Assembly (NCBI RefSeq): GCF_003696235.1
Contig: NZ_RFFJ01000027.1
Coordinates: forward strand, 1 to 43,412
DNA: 43,412 nucleotides
DNA from: Streptomyces triticirhizae
Lineage (GTDB): Bacteria > Actinomycetota > Actinomycetes > Streptomycetales > Streptomycetaceae
Direction: 5' to 3'
Part shown: positions 1-7,713 of the stretch, one piece after another
Layout: each line of letters opens with the position of its first letter
Numbering within the stretch: position 1 is the stretch's first letter
The notes under the pieces: generated by a model
Told to the model about the DNA's origin: nothing
Seen by the model: only the letters and a program-made list of their open reading frames with translations
Database searches by the model: none
Translations under genes and position numbers: made by a program

Positions 1-125
1 TGAGCGCGGGGCTGGTCGCGGCGGCCCTGGCGGTGGGCGCGTTGGGGCGAGGGGCGTTGCGCGCGGCGGCCCCGCGCCGGAGCGCGCGCGGGCGCGATCC
101 GGAGGGGCGGGCGCCCGTGGGCTGA
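1..125 (+). CDS. C-terminal end of a membrane protein (partial)
   Basis: The reading frame beginning at base 3 stays open to a TGA at 123-125 and encodes about 40 residues. The first part is an Ala/Val/Leu/Gly-rich hydrophobic stretch that looks like the last transmembrane helix. It is followed by a basic tail rich in Arg and Pro. This shape is common at the C-terminus of MFS transporters and other multi-pass proteins, but no family motif is visible. The gene converges on the tryptophan 2,3-dioxygenase gene with only one base between the two stop codons. Confidence 0.45.
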   Translation, partial: SAGLVAAALAVGALGRGALRAAAPRRSARGRDPEGRAPVG

Positions 126-126
126 C

Positions 127-846
127 TCAGTCCTGGGGCCAGGCGGCGGGGAAGAGCCGTCGCCTGGCCGCCCGCCAGAGGTAGTCGGCGCCCTCGGAAC
201 CGGCCGTTCCGGGGGCGCCGCCCAGGAACCGTTCGGCCAGCGCGGCGTGTCGGGCGCGCCACAGGGCGGCGGCCTCGTCGAGGGAGAGCAGCGCGGCGCG
301 GACGCGTTCCACCAGTTCGGGCGGGTGCCCGCCCGCGCGGTAGGCGTCGAAGGAGTCGGCGACGGAGGGCGCGGCGAGCCGGGCCCGCAGCCGCTCCCGG
401 TCGGCCTCGGTGAAGCCGCGCGTGCGCAGCAGCCGCTCGTCGCGGAGGCCGCAGAGGAACTCGACCTCGCGCCACTGCACGGACTGGAAGCCGCTGGTGT
501 CGCCCAACTCGACCCGGATGCGGCCGAAGGCGTCGGGGGCGAGGGTGGCCAGGGCGTCGAACTGGCCACCGAGCACGCGCATCACGGTGGGCAGCGGCTC
601 GATCCGCCGCAGCGCCGTCCCGCCGTCCCCGTCGCGCAGCGCCCGCCCGGCGATCTCCAGGTGGCGCAGCAGGACGGCGAACCATATCTCGCACGACTGG
701 TGGGTGGCGAGAAACAGCGTGCGGTCCACGTCGTCCTCGTGGACCCTGGCGACCCGGAGCAGTTCGTCCAGCCGCAGGATCTGTCCGTAGCTGAGCGGCG
801 GTTCGGCGAGCAGGCCGGTACGGTCACCGGCGTCGTTGACGGTCAT
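127..846 (-). CDS. kynA: Tryptophan 2,3-dioxygenase, short actinobacterial form
   Basis: This 239-residue protein should be a cytoplasmic haem dioxygenase that opens the indole ring of L-tryptophan to N-formylkynurenine, the first step of the kynurenine pathway. The family signatures are in order: THQSCEIWF (about 48-56, with the substrate-contacting His49), SGFQSVQWREVEF (118-130, with the substrate-binding Arg126), WRARH (196-200, where His200 matches the haem axial ligand), and GTAGS (213-217) before the C-terminal LFPAAW. Family members are usually about 260-290 residues, so this one is shorter at the N-terminus. The ATG at 846 has GGAGG only one base upstream, which is tight, but no better start is in frame. 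No kynureninase or formamidase gene lies in the window. Confidence 0.88.
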   Translation of the reverse strand: MTVNDAGDRTGLLAEPPLSYGQILRLDELLRVARVHEDDVDRTLFLATHQSCEIWFAVLLRHLEIAGRALRDGDGGTALRRIEPLPTVMRVLGGQFDALATLAPDAFGRIRVELGDTSGFQSVQWREVEFLCGLRDERLLRTRGFTEADRERLRARLAAPSVADSFDAYRAGGHPPELVERVRAALLSLDEAAALWRARHAALAERFLGGAPGTAGSEGADYLWRAARRRLFPAAWPQD

Positions 847-1026
847 GCCTCCAGCATCGCACCGATGAGCGGGTAGGGCCCCAGGTGTGCGGGCGGACTC
901 CCGCGTGACGGGGCGGACGGGACGAGAGGGCGCTCGCGCGGCGTTGCGCGCGCCGGCGTGCGCGATGATGGCCGCCGGCACGGGGTCACCAGGGGCGCGA
1001 GGGACGCCGGGCGCGAGTGAGGCGGG

Positions 1027-3223
1027 ATGACGGGAACGGGGTGGGGAGGCATGGGCGGGAACGGGGACGCCGTCGGGGGCGGGGGCCGTTTCGCGGCGCG
1101 GGAGTTGTGCGCGCGGGCGGAGGCGCTGGTCGCGTCCGCCGAGGCGCTCGTCGCGGACCACGCGCGGGCATGGGAGAGCGCGCGCGAGGCGCTCGCTCCG
1201 TTGCGCGCCGAGCTGGTGCGCGCCGAGCTGGCGCGCATCCCGGTCTCCCGGCTGCGCGAGGTGACCTCGGGCCGGCTGCGGGTCGCCGCCCTGGAGGAGG
1301 CCGGCTTCGACACGGTGGGCAAGGTGGCCGAGGCGGCGGAGTACCGGCTGCGGCAGGTGCCGGGGGTCGGCGAGGTGTCCGCGCGGCAGGCGCGGGCGGC
1401 GGCGGCCGGGATCGCGCGGGCCGCCGAGGAGACGGTGGCCGTTCGGCTGGATATCGACCGGCGCGAGGAGCCGGGCGCCACGGCGCTCGTGGTGGCGCTC
1501 GGGCGTCTGGTGGGCGCGGGTCCCGAACTGCCGCGCGCCCGGCGCACGGCGGCGCGACTGACCGGGGAGTTGCGGGCGTTGCTGACGGAGGCGGCGCCGG
1601 CGCAGGGCGGCGGCCCGCGCCGCGCTCCCCCGGCTCGCCGCGACGCTGGCCGAACTGACCGAACGCGAGGTGCCGACGCTGCTCGCGCAGGTCTCGACCG
1701 ACCTGCTGCGCGAGCCGCCCTCCGCGCTCGACGCCTGGCTCGACTTCACCACCAGGTCGGCCGAGTACTACGCCGTGCTGGGCGAACTGACCTCGGGCGC
1801 GGCCGAGTTGGCGTCCTCCGAGGGCCTTCTGCCGGCCGAGGTGGCGGCCCGGGTGCGGCTGACGCCGCTGGACGACACCGCGCGCCGGGTCACGCTCCGT
1901 GGCTACCAGGAGTTCGGCGCCCGCTTCGCGCTCAGCCAGCGGCGGACGATCCTGGGCGACGAGATGGGCCTGGGCAAGACCGTTCAGGCGCTGGCGGCCC
2001 TGGCGCACCTGTGGTCGGCCGAGGGCGCCCGGCACTTCCTGGTGGTCGCGCCGGCGAGCGTGCTGCTCGGCTGGGTGCGGGAGGTCGAGGCGCGCAGCGC
2101 GCTGCCGGCGTACCGGCTGCACGGCCAGGACCGGGCGGCGGCGCGCGCGGAGTGGGCGGCGCGCGGCGGGGTCGCGGTCACCACCTTCGACGGGCTGCGG
2201 GCGCTGCCGGGTCCCGAAGCGCCGGGGCCCGAGGTGGCGATGCTGGTCGTGGACGAGGCGCACTACGTCAAGAACCGCGCGGCGCTGCGGTCGTTGGCCG
2301 TGGCCGCCTGGGCCGAGCGGGTGGAGCGGGTGCTCTTCCTGACGGGAACGCCGATGGAGAACCGGGTCGGCGAGTTCCGCGACCTGGTCCGCTATCTGCG
2401 GCCCGCGCTGGCGGACGAGGTCCTGGGGCGGGACGCGGTGGCCGGCGCGGTGGCGTTCCGCAGGGCGGTGGCGCCGGTCTATCTGCGCCGCAACCAGGTG
2501 GACGTGCTCGCCGAACTCCCGGAGCTGGTGCGGGTGGACGAGTGGGAGGAGCTGTCGCCGGGGGACCTGGTCGCCTACCGGGCGGCGGTGGCCGGCGGCA
2601 GCTTCCCGGCGATGCGCCGCGCGGCCTACGCCGACCCGGCCGGCTCGGCGAAGCTGGGTCGGCTGCGGGAGATCGTGGCCGAGGCCCGGGAGAACGGGTC
2701 GAAGGTGCTGGTCTTCTCCTTCTTCCGGGAGGTGTTGGCGACCGTCGGCGCGGCGTTGGGGGAACGGCCGGTGGGCACGATCGACGGCTCGGTGAGCGCG
2801 CCGCGCCGGGAGGAGCTGGCGGACCGGTTCGCCGCCGTGGACGGGCACGCGGTGCTGCTGTGCCAGATCCAGGCGGGCGGGGTGGGGCTGAACCTCCAGG
2901 CCGCCTCGGTGGTCGTGCTGTGCGAGCCGCAGGTGAAGCCGACCTGGGAGAGCCAGGCGGTGGCGCGCGCGCACCGGATGGGGCAGGTGCGTTCGGTCCA
3001 GGTGCACCGGCTGCTGGCGGCGGACAGCGTGGACGAGCGGATGCTGGAGCTGCTGGCCCGCAAGGAGCGCCTCTTCGACCGGTACGCGCGGCACAGCGAG
3101 GTGGCGGCCTCGGCCGACGAGGCGGCGGACCTCTCGGAGGCGGCCATCGCGCGGCGCATCGTCGAGGACGAGCAGCGCCGCCTCGCCGGCGAGGCGGCGC
3201 CCTCCCCAGGATCGCCGGGCTGA
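1027..3223 (+). CDS. SNF2-family DNA helicase with N-terminal helix-hairpin-helix; apparent frameshift
   Basis: Two frames together encode one SNF2 ATPase of about 730 residues. The first frame (from ATG 1027) has a coiled-coil-like start and a helix-hairpin-helix segment (RLRQVPGVGEVSARQARAAA) but turns into meaningless Arg/Pro-rich sequence after about 1620. The second frame, open from about 1613 to TGA 3221-3223, continues with linker helices and then all helicase motifs: GDEMGLGKT (motif I), DEAHYVKN (II), LTGTPMENR (III), and C-lobe motifs QAGGVGLNL (V) and ARAHRMGQ (VI). The shift lies in a GC-only stretch that includes CCCCC at 1627-1631; removing one base restores a single frame. It could be a sequencing error, a real mutation, or recoding. 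The helicase half lacks a good start of its own. The protein would act as an ATP-driven DNA translocase; its target is unknown. Confidence 0.8.
1605..1631 (+). other. Frameshift interval in the SNF2 helicase gene
   Basis: Upstream of this interval the coding sense is in the frame of base 1027. Downstream it is in the frame of base 1670. The interval is entirely G/C apart from single bases and ends in five Cs at 1627-1631. Deleting one C converts the product from an Ala-Pro-Pro-Ala-Arg-Arg run to Ala-Pro-Arg-Leu-Ala-Ala-Thr-Leu, which fits the helical linker that follows. Confidence 0.65.
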
Positions 3224-3255
3224 ACCTCGGGGCGACCGGCTGAACGGGTCGGCGG

Positions 3256-3708
3256 TCAGGCCGACTTGGAACGTTCCTCGGCGAGGGCTCGTTCGACGTT
3301 CCCGGCCATGGTGGCCAGGGTGTGGACGGTGTCGGTGTACCGCTCGGGGCTGACGCCGGTCAGCAGCAGGGCGCGGGTGCGCTGGACATGGCGGGTCAGC
3401 TCGGCGTGAACGGCCGCGCCCCGGTCGGTGAGGGCGAGGGCGTCGGTGTCGGGCTGTCGAACGACCCAGCCGCGCTCGGTCAGGTCGTCGAGCAGCGGGC
3501 CGAGCGCCGGCTCGCCCTGCCCCCAGAACGGTGCCAGCGCCTCGCGCAACTCCGCCTCGCCGTGCGGGTGTTGGGCCACCGAGTTGAGCGTCTGCCAGTG
3601 TCTGCGGCCGACGCGGTGGTGGGCGAGGGTGGTCTCCAGCTGCTCCTCCAACAGGTTGTGCAGGTGCTTGAGCCAGTAGCCGATCGGCCTGCGGGTCGCG
3701 GTCTCCAC
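3256..3708 (-). CDS. MarR-family transcriptional regulator (A)
   Basis: The product is a 150-residue winged-helix protein beginning VETATRRPIGYWLKHLHNLLE, a typical MarR dimerisation helix. It is followed by the DNA-binding region and the wing (LDDLTERGWVVRQ, then ALALTDRGAAVH). I chose the GTG at 3708 because GGAGG lies seven bases before it. An in-frame ATG at 3723 has no Shine-Dalgarno sequence and overlaps the repeat cluster at 3723-3752. The gene is divergent from a second MarR gene, and the repeat cluster between them suggests autoregulation or cross-regulation. It converges with the helicase gene 33 bases away. The inducing ligand is unknown. Confidence 0.8.
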   Translation of the reverse strand: METATRRPIGYWLKHLHNLLEEQLETTLAHHRVGRRHWQTLNSVAQHPHGEAELREALAPFWGQGEPALGPLLDDLTERGWVVRQPDTDALALTDRGAAVHAELTRHVQRTRALLLTGVSPERYTDTVHTLATMAGNVERALAEERSKSA

Positions 3709-3722
3709 GGGTTCGCCTCCCA

Positions 3723-3752
3723 TACATGTGTTTGTACATGTAACAGTACATG
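3723..3752. promoter_or_regulatory. Three TACATG boxes at 12-bp spacing between divergent MarR genes
   Basis: TACATG occurs at 3723-3728, 3735-3740 and 3747-3752, so the starts are exactly 12 bases apart. The middle copy is a perfect palindrome, TACATGTA (3735-3742); the first reads TACATGTG and the third TACATGCG. The cluster is A/T-rich against a very GC-rich background. Its place between two divergent MarR genes makes it the likely operator. This is inference from position and symmetry. Confidence 0.6.
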
Positions 3753-3836
3753 CGTTGGAACCTGGACCGGGTATCGTTCCGGGCGGGGGTTCCGTGGCCC
3801 ACCGGCCACGGCGAGCGGAACGGGCAGGAGACGGCG

Positions 3837-4388
3837 ATGGCTTCGGAACGGGGCTCGGCGGAACGGACCGGGGCGAGGGACGGCGGCGCCGAGCGGGAGC
3901 TGGCGGCCATCGAGGGCGCGCTGGTCGCGCTGGCGCGGTCGCGCTCCCGGCGCGCGCTGGCGGCGCTCGCCCGCCGGAGGAACGCGCCCCCCGGGCGCCA
4001 ACCCGACCTGCCGAACGCGGTGTTCGAGCTGCTGGACGCGGTGGCGGCGGCGACCGGGCGCGGGGAGCGGCCCACGGTGGGCGAGTTGGCCACGGCGCTG
4101 GGCGTGGACCAGCCACGGGCCAGCCGGCTGGTGGGCCAGGCGGTGTCGGCCGGGGTGCTGCGCCGGGTCGCCGACCGGCACGACGCGCGGCGCTCGCCGG
4201 TGGCGCTGACCGCCAGGGGGCGGCGAGCGCTGGAGGGCGTCAGCGCGTTCCGGCGGCAGGTGGTAGGCCAGGCGACCGCCGGCTGGTCGGCGGCCGACCG
4301 GCGGGCGCTGGCCAGGCTGTTGCCCCGGCTGGTGCGGGACATGGCGGCCGTGACGGAGGCCGATCCGGCGGGGCGCGCCGACGGGTGA
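3837..4388 (+). CDS. MarR-family transcriptional regulator (B)
   Basis: The product is 183 residues. A variable N-terminal segment is followed by the MarR winged helix: LPNAVFELLDAV, then the recognition region VGELATALGVDQPRASRLVGQAV, then the wing VADRHDARRSPVALTARG. The Asp-x-Arg pattern in the wing (DRHDARR) is a family hallmark. The ATG at 3837 is supported by AGGAG ending about five bases before it. An in-frame ATG at 3750 has no ribosome binding site and lies in the repeat cluster. The gene is divergent from MarR A, and the ABC exporter lies downstream on the same strand after a 507-base gap. The exporter is a possible target, but nothing in the sequence proves it. Confidence 0.82.
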   Translation: MASERGSAERTGARDGGAERELAAIEGALVALARSRSRRALAALARRRNAPPGRQPDLPNAVFELLDAVAAATGRGERPTVGELATALGVDQPRASRLVGQAVSAGVLRRVADRHDARRSPVALTARGRRALEGVSAFRRQVVGQATAGWSAADRRALARLLPRLVRDMAAVTEADPAGRADG

Positions 4389-4895
4389 GTGTTTCGCCCG
4401 GCGCGCGCTGAGGGCGTGCGCTCATGCCGAGTGCGCCTTCCAGGAGATGTCCGGATACCGCCCCAGCGCCTCGGAGGTCTCGGTCGGGTCGTGGCTCGGT
4501 CAACCCGGCCCCCGTCGGCGCCCGTTACCCGGAGCAACGACCGCGAAGGCATCGCCTGAGGCGCGGGGAACGGCCCGAGGGCGGTCGGGCTTCCCATCCG
4601 CACAGGGGAGAGCGCCCCCTGGCCGTCGTCGGATGGTTGCGCGACAACCAGCCATGGACAACCGGGCGGCGCCCGGAAATCCCGGCGCGGCTGTCAGACC
4701 CCGTCCCTAGGGTGGCCGTTATGTCACTCAGGGTGATGAGAACGGGGCGCGGCCCCGTCTCCTTCGCCCAACGGACCGGCCACGAAAGGCGACGCCCATG
4801 CGCCCGCTTCCCCTTCCGCTCCCCCGTCCACCCGCACGACCGACCGCGCCCCGCCGCTCCCCCGACCGCGACCGCGCCCGGACGGGAGGCCGTCG
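4389..4895. other. 507-bp gap between MarR B and the ABC exporter
   Basis: No convincing protein gene fills this gap. It holds the PafBC-like promoter motif at 4692-4713 and a 33-codon reading frame at 4798-4899 that overlaps the exporter start. The rest, from 4389 to 4690, is GC-rich with no clear hairpin or repeat that I could find. Confidence 0.5.
4692..4713 (+). promoter_or_regulatory. RecA-NDp / PafBC-like promoter motif
   Basis: TGTCAG at 4692-4697 is followed, at the family spacing, by TAGGGT at 4708-4713. The actinobacterial LexA-independent DNA-damage motif, as I remember it, is TTGTCAGTG, eight bases, then TAGnnT. Here the first part reads CTGTCAGAC, so three of nine positions differ, but the eight-base spacer and the TAGGGT -10 match exactly. 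It points toward the ABC exporter, about 180 bases ahead of its start. Confidence 0.45.
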
Positions 4896-4899
4896 ATGA
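4798..4899 (+). CDS. Possible 33-codon reading frame coupled to the exporter (doubtful)
   Basis: An ATG at 4798 opens a 33-residue frame, very rich in Pro and Arg, whose TGA overlaps the exporter ATG in an ATGA arrangement. AAAGG stands eight bases before the ATG. Against it, third codon positions are clearly less GC-rich than in neighbouring genes and no peptide family is recognisable. It has no Cys and few Ser/Thr, so a lanthipeptide precursor is unlikely. It could be a coupling leader or simply chance. Confidence 0.2.
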   Translation: MRPLPLPLPRPPARPTAPRRSPDRDRARTGGRR

Positions 4900-6926
4900 G
4901 GGCCCGCCGCCGATCGGCCGGCGCGCGGCGCGGCGCGGCGGACCACGGACCCGAGGTCGAGGTCTCCGCGTCCGAGCGGGAGCTGTTCGGCGGCCAGCTG
5001 GTCTATGACACCTCCTGGAGCCAACACGAGGAAGCCCGCTACCAGTTGGACCTGCGCTCGATGATCGGCGGGATGCCGGGGCTGGTCGGGCGCGCCGTCG
5101 GGCTCGCCTGGCGGGCCGACCGACGGGCGACGATCCAGGTGGCGGTCGCCGAGCTGCTGCGCGGGGTCAGCCAGGCGCTCGGCCTGCTCGGGGTCAACTG
5201 GCTGCTGGCCACGCTGCTCGCCGGCGGCGAGATCACCGAACGCCTGCGGGACGCCGTGCCGGTGGCCGTGCTGCTGGGCCTCGTCGCCGGTCTGGGCGCG
5301 GTCTGTGGGGCGGTCTCCACCCTGGCCACCGGCCCGCTGGAGCCCAAGGTCGAACGCCTGGCCAGGGAGCGCTATCTGGAGCGCGCCTACCAGGTGGAGA
5401 TGCGCGCGATGGAGGACGAGGACTTCCATCGGCTGTTGGAGTCGGCGCAGTACGGGGCGTCCTCGGCGCGCAACATGATCCGGCACGCGGTCTCGGTGAT
5501 CGCCGCGCTGCTCTCGCTGGCGGCGGCGGGCGCGGTGCTCACCACCCTGCACTGGCTGCTGCTGCCGATGCTGGTGGCCATCGTGCTGCCCCGCGCGCTG
5601 GCCACCCTCAGCGTCGCCAGGCGGCGCTACCGCAGCTTCCACCGCTGGGTACAACACAGCAGGGCGGCGGCGATGTTGGGTCGGCTGATGACGGACACGG
5701 ACGCGGCGCCGGAGATCCGGGTGCACGGCGTCGGGCCGTACGTCCTGCGGCACTTCCGGGGGATGTCAGCCAGTCAGGAGGGCGAGCAGGCGCGCCTGGC
5801 GCGGCTCGCGGCGCGCACCGAGCTGCTGGCCGCGCTGTGCGCGGGAGCGGCGGCCCTGGCGACCTACCTGCTGCTGGCCGGCCTGCTGTGGACCGGCGCC
5901 ATGGCGCTGGCCGCCGCCGGCACGGCGGTGCTGGCCATCCGCACCGGCACGGCCAACCTGGACGGCCTGGTCCGCCAGATCAACTACCTGCACGAGGAGT
6001 CGCTGTACGTGGGCGATCTGGACCGGCTGATCGTGGAGTCGGAGCGCCACCGGATTCCCGGGGGCGGCGGGCCGTTGCCCAGCCCGCTGCGGACCATCGA
6101 GTTCGACCGGGTCTCCTTCGCCTATCCGGGCGGCAGCGGCGAACCGGTGCTCCGCGACGTGTCGTTGACCCTGCCGGCCGAGGGGGGCGCGGTGGTGGCC
6201 CTGGTCGGGGAGAACGGCTCGGGCAAGAGCACCCTGGCCAAGCTGCTCTGCGGCCTCTACCTGCCGGACGGCGGCAGCATCCGGTGGAACGGGGTGGACG
6301 TGCGGGAGATGGACCGGCAGGCGGTCTTCGGCCACTGCGCGATCGTGCACCAGGACCACTTCCGCTGGCCGATGACGGCCCGGGTGAACGCCACGATCTC
6401 CCGCACCGACCGGCCGGTGGACGAGGAGCGGCTCGCGGACTCGGCCGCGCACGCGGGCGCCGAGCGGCTGGTGGCCGAGTTGCCCCGGGGCTGGGAGACC
6501 CTGCTGTCACGCACCTTCAAGGGCGGGCACCAGCTCTCCGGGGGACAGTGGCAACGGCTCGGCATCGCCAGGGCGCACTACCGGGACGCCCCGCTGCTGG
6601 TGGTCGACGAGCCGACGGCGGCGCTGGACGCCAGGGCCGAGGCGCGGGTCTTCGAGCAGATCAGGTCGCTGGCGGAACGGGGGCGGACGATCGTGCTGAT
6701 CACCCACCGCATGGCCTCGGTGCGCCACGCCGACGTGGTCCATGTGCTGCACGAGGGACGGCTGGTGGAGTCGGGCACCCCGGAGGAGCTGTTGGCCGAC
6801 GAGCGGGGGCACTACCGGGCGCTGCACGACCTTCAGGCCGCCCAGTTCCGGCCGGTGCCCGGGCCGGCCGGGGGCGGGGAGCGACCGAGGGACGGCGCGC
6901 GACAGATCGTGGAGGTGGACGGCTGA
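4896..6926 (+). CDS. ABC exporter, fused permease and ATPase (half-transporter)
   Basis: This 676-residue protein has an N-terminal membrane domain and a C-terminal ATPase, the layout of a type-IV (B-type) half-transporter that works as a dimer in the cytoplasmic membrane. Hydrophobic segments lie near residues 80-110, 120-145, 198-235 and 308-345. The ATPase has Walker A GENGSGKS (about 438-445), signature LSGGQWQRLGIARA, Walker B LLVVDEPTAALD, and the H-loop ITHR. Similar proteins export peptides, lipids or drugs and often sit in ribosomal-peptide clusters, but no maturation enzyme is nearby. The ATG at 4896 has GGGAGG about six bases upstream. A hairpin follows the gene. Substrate unknown. 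Confidence 0.85.
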   Translation: MRARRRSAGARRGAADHGPEVEVSASERELFGGQLVYDTSWSQHEEARYQLDLRSMIGGMPGLVGRAVGLAWRADRRATIQVAVAELLRGVSQALGLLGVNWLLATLLAGGEITERLRDAVPVAVLLGLVAGLGAVCGAVSTLATGPLEPKVERLARERYLERAYQVEMRAMEDEDFHRLLESAQYGASSARNMIRHAVSVIAALLSLAAAGAVLTTLHWLLLPMLVAIVLPRALATLSVARRRYRSFHRWVQHSRAAAMLGRLMTDTDAAPEIRVHGVGPYVLRHFRGMSASQEGEQARLARLAARTELLAALCAGAAALATYLLLAGLLWTGAMALAAAGTAVLAIRTGTANLDGLVRQINYLHEESLYVGDLDRLIVESERHRIPGGGGPLPSPLRTIEFDRVSFAYPGGSGEPVLRDVSLTLPAEGGAVVALVGENGSGKSTLAKLLCGLYLPDGGSIRWNGVDVREMDRQAVFGHCAIVHQDHFRWPMTARVNATISRTDRPVDEERLADSAAHAGAERLVAELPRGWETLLSRTFKGGHQLSGGQWQRLGIARAHYRDAPLLVVDEPTAALDARAEARVFEQIRSLAERGRTIVLITHRMASVRHADVVHVLHEGRLVESGTPEELLADERGHYRALHDLQAAQFRPVPGPAGGGERPRDGARQIVEVDG

Positions 6927-6950
6927 CGGGGACCGGGCGACGGGGTTGAC

Positions 6951-6972
6951 CGGGCCGGCCGCCCCCGGCCCG
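6951..6972. terminator. GC hairpin between exporter and ferritin-like gene
   Basis: CGGGCCGG at 6951-6958 pairs perfectly with CCGGCCCG at 6965-6972 around a six-base loop. There is no T-tract, as is usual in streptomycetes. It sits between two convergent genes, so it may serve both. Confidence 0.55.
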
Positions 6973-7028
6973 GGCCACCACGAGACGTGGCAGGAGGAGC
7001 CGAGGGCGGAAGGAGACCGGAAACCGCG

Positions 7029-7562
7029 TCAGATGCCGAGGAGGTCGACGAGGTCGTCGGCGTGGTCTTCCTCCTCCTCCAGGATCGACTCCAACAGCCG
7101 CCGGGTGGTGGGATCTTCGTTGCCCAGCCAGCGGATGATCTCCTGGTAGGTGGAGATCACGATACGCTCGGCGAGGAGGTTGTCCTTCAGCATCGTCTTG
7201 AGGTCGCCGTCCTTCGGCGTGGTGTAGTCGGTGGTGGCGCGCTGGGCCAGGGTCGCGGGGTCGAAGTCGGGGTCGCCGCCCAGCTGGGAGATGCGTTCGG
7301 CCGCGCGCAGCGCGTGGTCCAGCTCCTCCTTGGCGTGCTCGGTGAACTCGGCGGAGACCTGGGCGCGGTCGATGCCGGTGGCGGCGATGGCGTGCCGGGT
7401 GTAGCGCAGCCAGCAGACCACCTCGGTCGCCACCACGTCGTTGAGCACCCCGATGACCCGGTCGTGGTTGAGGCCGTAGGTGTCGGTGACCGGTCCTGCC
7501 TCCATCCGTGCCCTGGCCTCGTCGCGAATCCGGGTCACATCGAGGACGAAGTCGTCGGTCAT
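7029..7562 (-). CDS. Ferritin-like (bacterioferritin-type) di-iron protein
   Basis: The product is a 177-residue four-helix-bundle protein. The expected metal-ligand pattern is visible: Glu in the helix VVATEVVCWLRY (about 43-54), EELDH (about 78-82), Glu in NLLAERIVISTYQ, and EEEDH near residue 165. These E, ExxH, E, ExxH motifs fit a ferroxidase-type di-iron site. It probably stores iron or protects against peroxide in the cytoplasm, as bacterioferritins and related ferritin-like proteins do. No Met that is an obvious haem ligand could be assigned, so haem binding is uncertain. It is a single gene convergent with the ABC exporter. Confidence 0.82.
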   Translation of the reverse strand: MTDDFVLDVTRIRDEARARMEAGPVTDTYGLNHDRVIGVLNDVVATEVVCWLRYTRHAIAATGIDRAQVSAEFTEHAKEELDHALRAAERISQLGGDPDFDPATLAQRATTDYTTPKDGDLKTMLKDNLLAERIVISTYQEIIRWLGNEDPTTRRLLESILEEEEDHADDLVDLLGI

Positions 7563-7713
7563 GCGGGGTCTCCTTCGTGCGCGGGCCGGCCGCGCGCCCG
7601 AGGTGGCGTGGCGGTCTCGGTTCCGGACAGTAGGCAGCCGCCGGGGTCCGCCCCGACCGGCACACGCTGGGCGGGACCGGTCGCGACGCCAATGGAGCAG
7701 TGGCGCGAGGCGC

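Noticed and set aside
986..4603. A minus-strand open frame of over 1200 codons across the helicase and MarR region
   Set aside because: It is Arg/Pro-rich with no motif and lies antisense to well-supported genes; such frames are expected at this GC content.
4798..6926. A ribosomal-peptide gene cluster around the ABC exporter
   Set aside because: No precursor with Cys or Ser/Thr-rich core and no maturation enzyme is nearby.
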